Shown here in pieces: positions 10,615-19,592 of a stretch of DNA of 64,000 bases (position 1 is its first letter; each line of letters begins with the position of its first letter). The notes beneath the pieces were generated by a model. That model was given only the letters and a program-made list of their open reading frames with translations. It was not told the DNA's origin and did not search any database. Made by a program: the position numbers and the translations under genes. The DNA lies in NCBI RefSeq assembly GCF_000830005.1, contig NZ_CP010407.1, positions 2,771,001 to 2,835,000 on the forward strand, read 5' to 3'. The stretch is from Streptomyces vietnamensis. GTDB lineage: Bacteria; Actinomycetota; Actinomycetes; Streptomycetales; Streptomycetaceae.

Positions 10615-11997
10615 TCAGGCGCCGATGAGGCGGCTGGCCAGGTAGCCCTGGATCTGGTCGAGGGAGACGCGCTCCTGCTTCATGGTGTCGCGCTCGCGCA
10701 CGGTCACCGCGTTGTCCTCGAGGGTGTCGAAGTCGACGGTGACGCAGTACGGGGTGCCGATCTCGTCCTGGCGGCGGTAGCGGCGGCCGATGGCGCCGGC
10801 GTCGTCGAACTCGATGTTCCAGTTCTGGCGCAGGTCCGCCGCGAGGCCCTTGGCCTTCGGGGAGAGCTGCGCGTTGCGCGACAGCGGCAGGACGGCGACC
10901 TTGACCGGGGCCAGGCGGTGGTCGAGGCGCAGCACGGTGCGCTTCTCCATGACGCCCTTGGCGTTGGGGGCCTCGTCCTCGTTGTACGCGTCGAGGAGGA
11001 AGGCCAGCATCGTGCGGCCGACACCGGCCGCCGGCTCGATGACGTACGGCGTGTAGCTCTCGCCGGACTCCTGGTCCAGGTAGGCCAGGTTGGCGCCGGA
11101 GGCCTTGGAGTGAGCGGTCAGGTCGTAGTCGGTGCGGTTGGCGACGCCCTCGAGCTCGCCCCACTCGCTGCCGCCGAAGGAGAAGCGGTACTCGATGTCG
11201 GCGGTGCGCTTCGAGTAGTGGGAGAGCTTCTCCTGCGGGTGCTCGTACCAGCGCATGTTCTCCTCGCGGAGACCCAGGCCGGTGTACCAGTTCCAGCGCT
11301 GCTGCATCCAGTACTCCTGCCACTGCTCGTCCTCGCCCGGCTTGACGAAGAACTCCATCTCCATCTGCTCGAACTCGCGGGTCCGGAAGATGAAGTTGCC
11401 CGGAGTGATCTCGTTCCGGAAGGACTTGCCCATCTGCGCGATGCCGAACGGGGGCTTCTTGCGCGCGGTGGTCTTCACCTGGGCGAAGTTGGTGAAGATG
11501 CCCTGGGCGGTCTCGGGACGCAGGTAGGCGACGGAGCCGCTGTCCTGGGTCGGGCCGAGGTGGGTGGCGAGCAGGCCGGAGAAGTTCTTCGGCTCGGTGA
11601 AGGTGCCCTTGTTGCCGCAGTTGGGGCAGTTGAGGTCGGCGAGGCCGTTCTCGGGGAGGCGGCCGTGCTTCTCCTCGTACGCCTCCTCCAGGTGGTCGGC
11701 GCGGAAGCGCTTGTGGCAGGAGGTGCACTCGGTCAGCGGGTCGGTGAAGGTGGCGACGTGGCCGGAGGCCTCCCAGACCTCGGTGGCCAGGATGACCGAC
11801 GAGTCGATGCCGACGACGTCCTCGCGCGCGGTGACCATGTAACGCCACCACTGGCGCTTGATGTTCTCCTTCAGCTCGACACCCAGCGGCCCGTAGTCCC
11901 AGGCGGCGCGCTGGCCGCCGTAGATCTCACTGCACGGGTAGACGAAGCCACGGCGCTTGCTCAGGCTGACGATGGTGTCGATCTTGTCGGCGGCCAC
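10615..11997 (-). CDS. glyS: glycine--tRNA ligase, dimeric type
   Basis: Charges tRNA-Gly; class II synthetase of the eukaryote-like alpha2 type, 460 aa, cytoplasmic. Motifs seen: [22 protein letters not shown] at the start, a zinc-finger-like pair CTSCHKRF (about 90) and CPNCGNKG (about 125), [11 protein letters not shown] and [14 protein letters not shown] (motif 2), FEQMEMEFF, and [16 protein letters not shown] (motif 3), with the anticodon-binding domain after about residue 340. The GTG start at 11997 gives the usual [10 protein letters not shown]. It is divergent from znuA; no T-box leader was seen in the 177-bp gap. Confidence 0.96.
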   Translation of the reverse strand: MAADKIDTIVSLSKRRGFVYPCSEIYGGQRAAWDYGPLGVELKENIKRQWWRYMVTAREDVVGIDSSVILATEVWEASGHVATFTDPLTECTSCHKRFRADHLEEAYEEKHGRLPENGLADLNCPNCGNKGTFTEPKNFSGLLATHLGPTQDSGSVAYLRPETAQGIFTNFAQVKTTARKKPPFGIAQMGKSFRNEITPGNFIFRTREFEQMEMEFFVKPGEDEQWQEYWMQQRWNWYTGLGLREENMRWYEHPQEKLSHYSKRTADIEYRFSFGGSEWGELEGVANRTDYDLTAHSKASGANLAYLDQESGESYTPYVIEPAAGVGRTMLAFLLDAYNEDEAPNAKGVMEKRTVLRLDHRLAPVKVAVLPLSRNAQLSPKAKGLAADLRQNWNIEFDDAGAIGRRYRRQDEIGTPYCVTVDFDTLEDNAVTVRERDTMKQERVSLDQIQGYLASRLIGA

Positions 11998-12137
11998 GGT
12001 GCTCTCTTCATTACGACGACGAAGTGCGAATGCCTCAGGTTACCGGCGTGCCCGGGCCCCGTATCAAATCGGTTCCGCATCCAGGGCCCGCGGGAACCCG
12101 GGTGGCCCGGAACACAGGGAGGGCACGGGGAAGGCAA

Positions 12138-12175
12138 TTGACAACCGTTTCCATCTTTGTTGAAAATGACTGTCA
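12138..12175 (+). promoter_or_regulatory. znuA promoter with two Zur-box-like palindromes
   Basis: TTGACA (12138-12143) and GAAAAT (12162-12167) with an 18-bp spacer give a predicted start at about 12174-12175, the ATG itself, i.e. a leaderless mRNA. Two 15-bp 7-1-7 imperfect palindromes cover the elements: TGACAACCGTTTCCA (12139-12153) and TGAAAATGACTGTCA (12161-12175). They resemble the streptomycete Zur box and are centred 22 bp apart. Zinc-loaded Zur (gene at 14885) should block transcription here. Confidence 0.65.
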
Positions 12176-13140
12176 TGAACGTACGCCGCCTGATACCCGC
12201 CACCGCCGTCGCCGGAGCCGTCGCGCTCGGCGTCGTGTCCCTCTCCGCCTGCTCCGGAACCTCCGACGCCGCGGACAAGGGAAGCGGCGGCAAGCTGGAC
12301 GTGGTGGCGTCGTTCTACCCCATGCAGTACCTGGCCGAGCAGATAGGCGGCGGCCACGTCGCCGTCAACACGCTCACCAAGCCCGGCGTCGAGCCGCACG
12401 ACCTGGAGCTCAAGCCGCGGCAGATCGGCGCGCTCGGCGAGGCCGACGTCATCCTCTACCTCAAGGGCATCCAGCCCGCCGTCGACGACGCCATCGCCCA
12501 GGCCGGCGTGAAGAACACCGTCGACGCCGCCGGTCTCACCACGCTCGAAGAGCACGGCACCGAGGTCGGCCACGACCACGGCGGCGAGGAAGCGGGTCAC
12601 GACCACGCGTCCGAGGCCGGCGCCGACCCCCACATCTGGCTCGACCCCGTGAAGTACGCCGAGGTCGCCAAGGGCGTCGGCAGCGCCCTGGAGAAGGCGG
12701 ACCCGGACCACGCCGCCGACTACAAGAAGAACACCGAAGCCCTGGTGAAGAAGCTCGGCGACCTGAACACCGAGTTCGAGACGGGCCTGAAGAACACCGC
12801 CACGAAGACCTTCATCACCACCCACTCCGCCTTCGGCTACCTCGCCGAGCGCTACGGCCTGGAGCAGGAGGGCATCACCGGCATCGACCCCGAGTCCGAG
12901 CCGAGCCCCGCCCGCGTCAAGGAACTCCAGGACATCGCGAAGAAGGACAAGGTCTCCACCGTCTTCTTCGAGACCCTCGCGAGCGACAAGACCGCGAAGA
13001 CCCTCGCGGGCGACACCGGTCTGAGGACCGATGTGCTCGACCCGCTGGAGGGGATCACGGACAAGTCCAAGGGCCACGACTACATCGAGGTCATGCGGTC
13101 CAACCTGGCCGCCCTGAAGACCGCGCTCGGCGCCAAGTAG
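12175..13140 (+). CDS. znuA: zinc ABC transporter substrate-binding lipoprotein ZnuA
   Basis: Extracellular zinc-capture lipoprotein, 321 aa, feeding the ZnuCB transporter. N-terminal lipoprotein signal ending in the lipobox LSAC (Cys about residue 26). Cluster A-I solute-binding fold with VVASFYPMQYLAEQI, PHDLELKPRQ (metal His), a His/acid-rich flexible loop with two GHDH repeats (about 130-150) typical of ZnuA, then DPHIWLDP and TTHSAFGYLAERYG. Starts are possible at 12157 (TTG), 12166 and 12175 (ATG). The last is chosen because the promoter geometry puts the transcript start there and no ribosome-binding site precedes any of them. First gene of znuA-znuC-znuB, with zur following. Confidence 0.93.
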   Translation: MNVRRLIPATAVAGAVALGVVSLSACSGTSDAADKGSGGKLDVVASFYPMQYLAEQIGGGHVAVNTLTKPGVEPHDLELKPRQIGALGEADVILYLKGIQPAVDDAIAQAGVKNTVDAAGLTTLEEHGTEVGHDHGGEEAGHDHASEAGADPHIWLDPVKYAEVAKGVGSALEKADPDHAADYKKNTEALVKKLGDLNTEFETGLKNTATKTFITTHSAFGYLAERYGLEQEGITGIDPESEPSPARVKELQDIAKKDKVSTVFFETLASDKTAKTLAGDTGLRTDVLDPLEGITDKSKGHDYIEVMRSNLAALKTALGAK

Positions 13141-13150
13141 GAGGCCCCTC

Positions 13151-13918
13151 ATGAGCGACGACACTCCCGTCATCTCCGTCCGCGGAGCCACGGCGGCCCT
13201 CGGTGCGCGCCCCGTCCTCCGGGGCGTCGACCTCGCCGTCCACCGCGGCGAGGTCGTCGCCCTGCTGGGCGCCAACGGCTCCGGCAAGTCCACCACCGTC
13301 CGCGCCGTCATCGGCCAGGTCCCGCTGACCGGCGGCACGATCGAGCTGTTCGGCACGGAGCGGAAGCGTTTCCGCGACTGGGCCCGCGTCGGCTACGTGC
13401 CGCAGCGCACGACCGCCGCCGGCGGCGTCCCCGCCACCATCCGCGAGGTCGTCTCCTCCGGCCGGCTCTCCCGCCGGAAGTTCGGCTGGCTGACGAAGAC
13501 CGACCGGGCCGCCGTCGAGCGGGCCATCGACCTCGTCGGCCTCGCCGACCGCGCCGGGGACTCCGTCTCCGCGCTCTCCGGCGGTCAGCACCAGCGGGTC
13601 CTGATCGCCCGCGCGCTCGCCTCCGAGCCCGAACTCCTGATCATGGACGAGCCGATGGCCGGCGTGGACCTCGCGAGCCAGGAGATCCTCGCCGCGACCC
13701 TCCGCGAGCAGGTCGCCGGCGGGACCTCGGTCCTCCTCGTCCTGCACGAGCTGGGCCCCCTGGAGCCGCTCATCGACCGCGCGGTCGTCCTGCGCGACGG
13801 CTGCGTCGTCCACGACGGCCCGCCGCCCGAGGCCCTCGGCCAGCACGCCCTGCCCGGCCACGACCACGTACATCCGCACGCGGCCGGCGAGCCGCTCCGC
13901 ACGGGACTGCTGACCTGA
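13151..13918 (+). CDS. znuC: zinc ABC transporter ATP-binding protein ZnuC
   Basis: ATPase subunit of the zinc importer, 255 aa, on the cytoplasmic face of the membrane. Walker A GANGSGKST (40-48), ABC signature LSGGQHQRV (142-150), Walker B LLIMDEP (162-168), H-loop LHELG (about 200). The His-rich tail (GHDHVHPHA, about 236-244) could bind zinc. AGGAGG lies 6 bases before the ATG, 10 bp after znuA; the stop is followed one base later by znuB. Confidence 0.95.
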   Translation: MSDDTPVISVRGATAALGARPVLRGVDLAVHRGEVVALLGANGSGKSTTVRAVIGQVPLTGGTIELFGTERKRFRDWARVGYVPQRTTAAGGVPATIREVVSSGRLSRRKFGWLTKTDRAAVERAIDLVGLADRAGDSVSALSGGQHQRVLIARALASEPELLIMDEPMAGVDLASQEILAATLREQVAGGTSVLLVLHELGPLEPLIDRAVVLRDGCVVHDGPPPEALGQHALPGHDHVHPHAAGEPLRTGLLT

Positions 13919-13919
13919 C

Positions 13920-14813
13920 ATGGAATTCCTCAACGACGCCTTCATGCAGCGGGCCCTGCTCGCCGCCCTGCTCATCGGCATCACCGCGCCCGCCGTCGGC
14001 GTCTACCTCGTCCAGCGGCGCCAGGCCCTCATGGGCGACGGCATCGGCCACGTCGCGATGACCGGTGTCGGCCTCGGCTTCCTGATGTCGGCCAACCCGG
14101 TGTGGATGGCGACCCTGGTCGCCGTCGTCGGCTCGGTCGTCATGGAGCTGATCCGGGCATACGGCAAGACCCGCGGCGACATGGCGCTCGCGCTGCTCTT
14201 CTACGGCGGCATGGCCGGCGGCGTCATGCTGATCAACCTCTCGGACACCGGCTCCAACGCGAACCTGACCTCGTACCTCTTCGGCTCGCTCACCACCGTC
14301 TCGCCCGAGGACATCACCGCGATCAGCATCCTGGCCGCCTTCGTGGTCCTGGTCACGATCGGCCTGCGCCGGCAGCTCTTCGCCGTCAGCCAGGACGAGG
14401 AGTTCGCCCGCGTCACCGGCCTGCCGGTCCGCGCCCTGAACCTGCTGATCGCGATCACGGCCGCGGTGACCGTCACCGTCGCCATGCGGGTCGTCGGCCT
14501 GCTCCTGGTCAGCGCGCTGATGGTGGTCCCGGTCGCGGCCGCCCAGTCGCTGTCCCGCTCCTTCCGCACGACCTTCGCGCTCGCGGTCCTCATCGGCGTC
14601 ACCGTCACCCTGTCCGGCACGGTCACCACCTACTACGTGGACGCCCCGCCCGGCGCGACGATCGTCCTGTACGCGATCGCGGTCTTCATCGCCCTGACCG
14701 CGCTCGCCACCCCGCTCGCCAAGCGGCGGGCCCGCGCGGCCGAGGCGGCCACGAGGGACTGCGACGCACAGATTCCGGCCACCCGGCGGCCGACGGACGA
14801 CGTGAAGGTCTGA
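13920..14813 (+). CDS. znuB: zinc ABC transporter permease ZnuB
   Basis: Membrane permease of the ABC-3 family, 297 aa, with about eight hydrophobic helices and the family motif GDGIGHVAMTGVGLGF (about 40-55). Forms the zinc channel with ZnuC. The ATG is one base after the znuC stop, so translation is coupled. The tail after about residue 265 is hydrophilic. Confidence 0.95.
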   Translation: MEFLNDAFMQRALLAALLIGITAPAVGVYLVQRRQALMGDGIGHVAMTGVGLGFLMSANPVWMATLVAVVGSVVMELIRAYGKTRGDMALALLFYGGMAGGVMLINLSDTGSNANLTSYLFGSLTTVSPEDITAISILAAFVVLVTIGLRRQLFAVSQDEEFARVTGLPVRALNLLIAITAAVTVTVAMRVVGLLLVSALMVVPVAAAQSLSRSFRTTFALAVLIGVTVTLSGTVTTYYVDAPPGATIVLYAIAVFIALTALATPLAKRRARAAEAATRDCDAQIPATRRPTDDVKV

Positions 14814-14884
14814 TCCGCGACTGATCCCGGGGGCACGGGGGGCTGGCAGAATGGCGGGGCAGACAAGCATCCAAGGAGGCCCCC

Positions 14885-15295
14885 GTGGCGACGGCAGGAC
14901 CCCCCGTACGCGGCCGCTCGACCAAGCAGCGGGCCGCAGTGTCGGCGGCACTGAACGAGGTGGACGAGTTCCGCAGCGCCCAGGAGCTGCACGACATGCT
15001 CAAGCACCGCGGCGACTCCGTCGGCCTGACCACCGTCTACCGCACGCTCCAGTCCCTCGCGGACGCGGGCGAGGTCGACGCCCTGCGCACCAGCGACGGC
15101 GAGACGGTCTACCGCCGCTGCTCGACCGGCGACCACCACCACCATCTGGTCTGCCGCGTCTGCGGCAAGGCCGTGGAGGTGGAGGGCCCGATGGTGGAGC
15201 AGTGGGCCGAGACGATCGCGTCGGAGCACGGCTTCGTGAACGTGGCGCACACGGTGGAGATCTTCGGCACGTGCGCGGAGTGCGCCGGGAAGTGA
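14885..15295 (+). CDS. zur: zinc uptake regulator Zur (Fur family)
   Basis: Zinc-dependent repressor, 136 aa. Winged helix about 12-80 with TTVYRTLQSLADAGEVD; dimer/metal domain with HHHHLVCRVCGK (84-95) and the CAEC pair (130-133) that form the structural zinc site; His122 and Cys79 are also placed as in Zur. GTG start with AAGGAGG upstream. It lies 71 bp downstream of znuB and is probably expressed both with znu and from its own start. Its likely target, the znuA promoter, carries two box-like palindromes. Confidence 0.94.
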   Translation: MATAGPPVRGRSTKQRAAVSAALNEVDEFRSAQELHDMLKHRGDSVGLTTVYRTLQSLADAGEVDALRTSDGETVYRRCSTGDHHHHLVCRVCGKAVEVEGPMVEQWAETIASEHGFVNVAHTVEIFGTCAECAGK

Positions 15296-15307
15296 CCTGA
15301 CGTACCT

Positions 15308-15360
15308 GACATACGAAGGGGCCCGCACCGATGTCGATCGGTGCGGGCCCTTCGTATGTC
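15308..15360. terminator. strong bidirectional terminator between zur and the YcxB-like gene
   Basis: Stem of 24-25 bp with one bulged base: 15308-15332 pairs with 15337-15360 across a GTCG loop, between convergent genes. Confidence 0.88.
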
Positions 15361-15365
15361 CGGCG

Positions 15366-15872
15366 TCAGATACGGGTGAGGCGCGCGTCCAGGAAGGTAC
15401 GCAGCCGGTCGACGTCACCGGGACCGGCGAGCGCGCGCTTGGGCAGGGCCGCGAAGCCCACGCCGCCCTTGTCGGCGGTGAGCAGGACGAACAGCGTGGG
15501 CGTCTCGACGTACCGGGACAGCATCTGCCAGCGGTTGACGACCTCGCTGTCGCGGGAGGTGAAGCGGACTCCCTCGTCGTCCACGCGGGCCCGGAACTCG
15601 CCCTGCCGCTCCAGCATCGGGAACATCTGCCGGGCGCCGAGCCAGGGGACCAGCGCGGGCACGACGGCGGCGGTCAGTCCGAGCCAGACCATGAGCACGA
15701 TGCCCCGGGTGTCGGGCTCGGGGCTGATGAGCTTCAGGACGATCGCCAGGGTCACCAGGCCCAGCGTGAGGGGCATCAGCCACCGCATCCGGCGCCCGGA
15801 CGGCGTCGTCCGCCTCCGTGCCCGTATCGCCTCAAGGACGTCCGCACGCGTCGGCGTGTACACCAGCTCCAT
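15366..15872 (-). CDS. YcxB-like membrane protein
   Basis: Small membrane protein of 168 aa. Two adjacent hydrophobic segments (about 29-70, LMPLTLGLVTLAIVLKLI and IVLMVWLGLTAAVVPALVPW) are followed by a soluble domain with GVRFTSRDSEVVNRWQMLSRYVE and FAALPKRALAG, the pattern of the YcxB-like C-terminal domain. Function unknown. The frame is open far upstream, but the ATG at 15872 avoids overlapping uppS; it starts 20 bp after the uppS stop, so it is probably the last gene of recO-uppS-this gene. Confidence 0.75.
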   Translation of the reverse strand: MELVYTPTRADVLEAIRARRRTTPSGRRMRWLMPLTLGLVTLAIVLKLISPEPDTRGIVLMVWLGLTAAVVPALVPWLGARQMFPMLERQGEFRARVDDEGVRFTSRDSEVVNRWQMLSRYVETPTLFVLLTADKGGVGFAALPKRALAGPGDVDRLRTFLDARLTRI

Positions 15873-15892
15873 GATCGAACCCCCGTCCCCGC

Positions 15893-16717
15893 TCACGCCT
15901 TGTCGAGCACGGCGAGATCCGCCGGGTCGACGCCGCCGAAGCGGCGGTCGCGCTGGGCGTACTCGACGCAGGCCCGCCACAGGTCTCGGCGGTCGAAGTC
16001 GGGCCACAGCACGTCCTGGAAGACCATCTCGGCGTACGCGCTCTGCCAGATCAGGTAGTTGGAGGTGCGCTGCTCGCCGCTGGGCCGCAGGAACAGGTCC
16101 ACGTCCGGCATGTCCGGGTAGTAGAGGTACTTCTGGATGGTCTTCTCGGTGATCTTCGCCGGGTCGAGCTTGCCCGCCTTCACGTCCTCGGCCATCGCCT
16201 GCGCCGCGTCCGTGAGCTCGGCGCGACCGCCGTAGTTCATGCAGAAGTACAGCGTGAGCTTGGTGTTGTCCTTGGTCTGCTCCTGCGCGACCTGGAGCTC
16301 CTTGGCGACGGACTTCCACAGCTTGGGCATCCGGCCGACCCAGCGGACCCGGATGCCGAGCGCGTCGAGCTGGTCGCGGGTCTTGCGGATGAAGTCGCGG
16401 TTGAAGTTCATGAGGAAGCGCACCTCTTCGGGGGAGCGCTTCCAGTTCTCGGTGGAGAAGGCGTACAGCGAGATCGCCCCGACGCCCATCTCGATCGCGC
16501 CCTGGAGCACGTCGAGGACCTGCTCGGCGCCGACCTTGTGCCCCTCGGTGCGCGGGAGGCCTCGCTCCTTGGCCCAGCGGCCGTTGCCGTCCATGACGAT
16601 CGCGACGTGCTCCGGCACGAGCTCGGTCTGGAGCTTCGGCGGGCGGGCACCGGACGGGTGCGGCTCGGGGGTGCTGTACTCCCGACGCTGGCGCCCGAGG
16701 AGTCGTGCGATGGCCAT
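15893..16717 (-). CDS. uppS: isoprenyl transferase (cis-prenyl diphosphate synthase)
   Basis: Extends farnesyl diphosphate with isopentenyl units to make the polyprenyl lipid carrier for the cell wall; 274 aa, cytoplasmic/peripheral. Motifs: [17 protein letters not shown] (catalytic Asp, about 40-56), [23 protein letters not shown], and the C-terminal [20 protein letters not shown] with the FDRRDLW segment. It lies 12 bp downstream of recO, an arrangement common in actinomycetes. Confidence 0.95.
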   Translation of the reverse strand: MAIARLLGRQRREYSTPEPHPSGARPPKLQTELVPEHVAIVMDGNGRWAKERGLPRTEGHKVGAEQVLDVLQGAIEMGVGAISLYAFSTENWKRSPEEVRFLMNFNRDFIRKTRDQLDALGIRVRWVGRMPKLWKSVAKELQVAQEQTKDNTKLTLYFCMNYGGRAELTDAAQAMAEDVKAGKLDPAKITEKTIQKYLYYPDMPDVDLFLRPSGEQRTSNYLIWQSAYAEMVFQDVLWPDFDRRDLWRACVEYAQRDRRFGGVDPADLAVLDKA

Positions 16718-16729
16718 GAGCGGTCTCTC

Positions 16730-17479
16730 CTAGCTTTTCTCTACGTATCGCAGCGAGCGCAGGCCGCGCTCCAGGTGCCAGTGCAGATAGGCGGACACGA
16801 GTCCGCTGCCCTCCCTGACGTGACGCGGCTCGCACGCGTCCGCCGTCGCCCAGTCGCCGGTGAGCAGCGCGCTGAGCAGGCCGATGGCCTCCGCAGAGGG
16901 TACGACGCTTCCGGGCACCCGGCAGTCGCCGCATATGACCCCGCCCGCCGCGACCGAAAAGAACCGGTTCGGCCCGTGAAGGCCGCATTTCGCACAGTCC
17001 TCGAAGCTGGGCGCGTAGCCGTTCACGGCGAGGGAGCGGAGGAGGAAGGCGTCGAGGATGAGGTGGGGCGCGTGCTCGCCCCTGGCGAGGGTCCGCAGCC
17101 CGCCGACGAGCAGCAGGTACTGCTGCACGGCGGGCTCGCCCTCGTGGTCGGTGAACCGTTCCGCCGTCTCCAGCATGGCCGTGCCGGCCGTGTACCGGGC
17201 GTAGTCGGTGACGATCCCGCCGCCGTACGCGGCGATGGTCTCGCTCTGCGTGCAGAGCGGCAGCCCGCGTCCGACCAGCTCACTCCCCCGGGCGAAGAAC
17301 TGCACGTCCACGTGCGAGAAGGGTTCGAGGCGCGCCCCGAACTTCGACTTCGTCCGGCGTACGCCCCGCGCGACGGCGCGTACGCGGCCGTGACCGCGCG
17401 TGAGGATCGTGATGATGCGGTCCGCTTCGCCCAGCTTCTGGGTGCGCAGCACGATGCCGTCGTCGCGGAACAGACTCAT
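16730..17479 (-). CDS. recO: DNA repair protein RecO
   Basis: Mediator that helps load RecA onto gapped DNA in the RecFOR pathway; 249 aa. N-terminal OB fold with MSLFRDDGIVLRTQKLGEADRIITIL and HGRVRAVARGVRRTKSKFG; helical C-terminal domain with a zinc site formed by CAKCG and CGDC (about 180-205). The frame continues open upstream to 17863; the ATG at 17479 gives the family N-terminus and leaves room for the ECF41-type promoter on the other strand. Confidence 0.94.
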   Translation of the reverse strand: MSLFRDDGIVLRTQKLGEADRIITILTRGHGRVRAVARGVRRTKSKFGARLEPFSHVDVQFFARGSELVGRGLPLCTQSETIAAYGGGIVTDYARYTAGTAMLETAERFTDHEGEPAVQQYLLLVGGLRTLARGEHAPHLILDAFLLRSLAVNGYAPSFEDCAKCGLHGPNRFFSVAAGGVICGDCRVPGSVVPSAEAIGLLSALLTGDWATADACEPRHVREGSGLVSAYLHWHLERGLRSLRYVEKS

Positions 17480-17551
17480 GTGTTCATTCTCCCGTACGGC
17501 ACTGACAGCCAGGGCGTGCGGCCCTGGAGAGACGCAGGTCACATTCCCCCG

Positions 17552-17578
17552 TGTCACAGGGGGCCGGGCTGCCTCGTC
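17552..17578 (+). promoter_or_regulatory. ECF41-type promoter
   Basis: TGTCACA (17552-17558), 16 bp, CGTC (17575-17578): the -35/-10 pair described for ECF41 sigma factors. The predicted start is about 17585, some 37 nt before the AhpD-like ATG at 17622. The sigma gene follows at 18163, so the two genes are probably one self-activated unit. Confidence 0.8.
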
Positions 17579-17621
17579 TCGTGGGTGTAGCCAGTCAGTG
17601 ACCCGCACCGAGGAGCACCCC

Positions 17622-18095
17622 ATGGACGCCCGACTGAACCTCTTCGCCAGCGCCACCGCCGGCAAGGCCTTCAAGCACATGATGGCGGCGGGCAGGGCCG
17701 TCAAGGAGTCGACGGTGCCGGCCGCGACCCAGGAGCTGGTCGCGCTGCGCGTGAGCCAGATCAACGGCTGCGCGGTCTGCATCGACATGCACACCAAGGA
17801 GGCCGCCCACGCCGGTGAGACCCCGGTACGGCTCAACCTGGTGGCGGCCTGGCGCGAGGCCACCGTCTACACCGAGGCCGAGCGCGCCGCGCTTGAACTG
17901 GCCGAGGAGGGCACCCGGGTCGCCGACGGGGCCGGCGGCGTCAGCGACGAGGTCTGGGAGCGGGCCGCCCTCCACTACGACGAGGAGGAGCTCGCCGCCC
18001 TCGTCATGCACATCGCGTTCATGAACCTGGCGAACCGGATCAACGCCATCACCCGGCAGCCGGCGGGCGACTACGAGGTCGGCCAGTTCCACTGA
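17622..18095 (+). CDS. carboxymuconolactone decarboxylase / AhpD-like protein
   Basis: Small all-helical protein of 157 aa in the AhpD-like fold. The redox motif is complete: Cys50 and Cys53 in INGCAVCIDMHTKEA with His57, and the conserved Glu38 upstream. Such proteins reduce peroxides or alkylhydroperoxides through a Cys pair, but the precise substrate is not known. Preceded by AGGAGC and an ECF41 promoter; followed by the ECF41 gene, the arrangement typical of this sigma group, where a CMD, oxidoreductase or epimerase gene is the usual target. Confidence 0.88.
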   Translation: MDARLNLFASATAGKAFKHMMAAGRAVKESTVPAATQELVALRVSQINGCAVCIDMHTKEAAHAGETPVRLNLVAAWREATVYTEAERAALELAEEGTRVADGAGGVSDEVWERAALHYDEEELAALVMHIAFMNLANRINAITRQPAGDYEVGQFH

Positions 18096-18162
18096 CGGAC
18101 ACCGCCCGCCTGGATGATCATGAGGGCGGGTACGGGTACGGACACGGGGAGAGGAAGCCGTC

Positions 18163-19086
18163 ATGAGCAAGGTCGAGGAGTTCGAGGAGCTGCGTCCGCT
18201 GCTGTTCTCGATCGCCTACCGGATCCTGGGCAGCGTCAGCGAGGCCGAGGACGCCGTCCAGGAGACCTGGCTGCGCTTCGACGGCTCCTCCACCCGGCCC
18301 ACCTCGACCAAGGCCTTCCTGTCGGCCACGGTCACCCGCCTCTCGATCGACGTCCTGCGCTCCGCGCGGGTCCGGCGCGAGGAGTACGTCGGCCCCTGGT
18401 TCCCCGAGCCCCTGCTCAGCGATCCGTACCAGGACCCGGCGCGCTCGGTGGAGCTGGCCGACTCGGTCTCGATGGCGGCCCTCCTGCTCCTCGAACGGCT
18501 CAGCCCCCTGGAGCGGGCCGTGTTCCTCCTGCGGGAGGTCTTCGCCTTCGACTTCCAGGACATCGCCGAGGCCGTCGACCGCTCGGAGGCCGCCTGCCGG
18601 CAGCTGCTCGTACGGGCCAGGCGGCACATGCACGACGGACGCCCCCGGTTCGCGGCCGACCGCCAGGAACGCCAGGAACTGGCCACGCGGTTCTTCGACG
18701 CGCTCAAGAACGGCGACGTGGGCGGGCTCCAGGACCTCCTGGCCGCCGACGTCCAACTCGTCGGCGACGGCGGCGGAAAGGCCCCGAACTTCGCCAGGAG
18801 CATCGTGGGCGCGGAGAACGTGGCGCGGCTCCTGGGCGCCGTCTTCCCCGTACTCCTGGAGATCGACGTCACGTGCGAGCCGCACGAGGTCAACGGCCAG
18901 CCCGGCGCGCTCTTCCGCGACCGCGACGGCAGGATCCTCCAGGTCTTCGCCCTCGACGTCCTCGACGGCCGGATCCAGAGCATCCGTACGGTCCTCAACC
19001 CCGACAAGCTCGGCCACCTCGGCCCGGTGGCCGACGCCTGGGCCGTCACCCGGGAGCTCCAGCAGACCCGCCGCCGCGCCCGCTGA
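18163..19086 (+). CDS. ECF41-family RNA polymerase sigma factor (SigJ-like)
   Basis: Alternative sigma factor of 307 aa. Region 2 (about 8-75): FSIAYRILGSVSEAEDAVQETWLRF; region 4 (about 110-165): SPLERAVFLLREVFAFDFQDIAEAVDRSEAACRQLLVRAR. The long C-terminal SnoaL-like extension (about 175-300) carries DGGGKAPN and the NPDKL motif near the end, both characteristic of ECF41, where this domain replaces an anti-sigma factor and tunes activity. No anti-sigma gene is nearby, as expected. It follows its presumed target by 67 bp. Confidence 0.92.
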   Translation: MSKVEEFEELRPLLFSIAYRILGSVSEAEDAVQETWLRFDGSSTRPTSTKAFLSATVTRLSIDVLRSARVRREEYVGPWFPEPLLSDPYQDPARSVELADSVSMAALLLLERLSPLERAVFLLREVFAFDFQDIAEAVDRSEAACRQLLVRARRHMHDGRPRFAADRQERQELATRFFDALKNGDVGGLQDLLAADVQLVGDGGGKAPNFARSIVGAENVARLLGAVFPVLLEIDVTCEPHEVNGQPGALFRDRDGRILQVFALDVLDGRIQSIRTVLNPDKLGHLGPVADAWAVTRELQQTRRRAR

Positions 19087-19376
19087 CGGGCGTGGTTGTC
19101 CGCTGGCCAGCCGAGCCCGCAGAGGATGCTGGAGGCGGATCCGTGGCCGTTGGGGACTCCGGCACCACCGCCGAGTACCCGACAAGGGCGTGCCGGTAAC
19201 GGAAGCCGGCCCGCACCCCGTGCTCCTGTCCGTGCCCCCGTACGACCGTGTCGAGCCGGTCGCGGGCCGAGTCCTTGAGGACGACCACGTGACCGGTGCG
19301 GCGAGACGCACGCAGCTCGGGCGCGGCGGATGGACCGACAGACCGCCCCGAACGGCGTTTCACCCGACCGGAGGGG

Positions 19377-19592
19377 TCACGGGACCTCGCCCCGGCTGCG
19401 GGCGTTGACGTGCGCCGTGGCCGCGCTCAGCCGCTCGGCCGAGGTGGCCTCGCGCACCCCGTCCGGCTCCACGTCCCACTCCCGCCCGCCGCCCAGCGGC
19501 CGGATCTGGACGTAAGGACCCTCGCGCCCCATGAGCGTCCCCACCCGTCCGGTGCGGATCTCGACGACGTACGACCCGATGGGCAGCGTCAC
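19377..19592 (-). CDS. small hypothetical protein, coupled to the gene at 19589-19810
   Basis: 71-aa protein, not recognised by name. It reads as a small beta-rich domain (LPIGSYVVEIRTGRVGTLMG, then PYVQIRPLGGGREWDVEPDGVREA) with a short helical end. The GTG at 19592 is preferred over the longer open frame because GGGAGGAGAG lies just upstream, and because its GTG overlaps the TGA of the upstream gene (GTGA), which suggests translational coupling. The pair is divergent from an XRE-DUF397 locus, a recurrent setting in Streptomyces. The gap 19087-19376 before it contains no gene I can support. Confidence 0.65.
   Translation of the reverse strand: MTLPIGSYVVEIRTGRVGTLMGREGPYVQIRPLGGGREWDVEPDGVREATSAERLSAATAHVNARSRGEVP

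Noticed and set aside
11998..12137. T-box riboswitch for glyS
   Set aside because: No specifier-loop structure or T-box sequence was found in the short divergent gap.
19046..19363. Minus-strand open frame after the ECF41 gene
   Set aside because: No ribosome-binding site, no recognisable domain, low-complexity end that overlaps the sigma gene; could be a decayed gene but cannot be supported.
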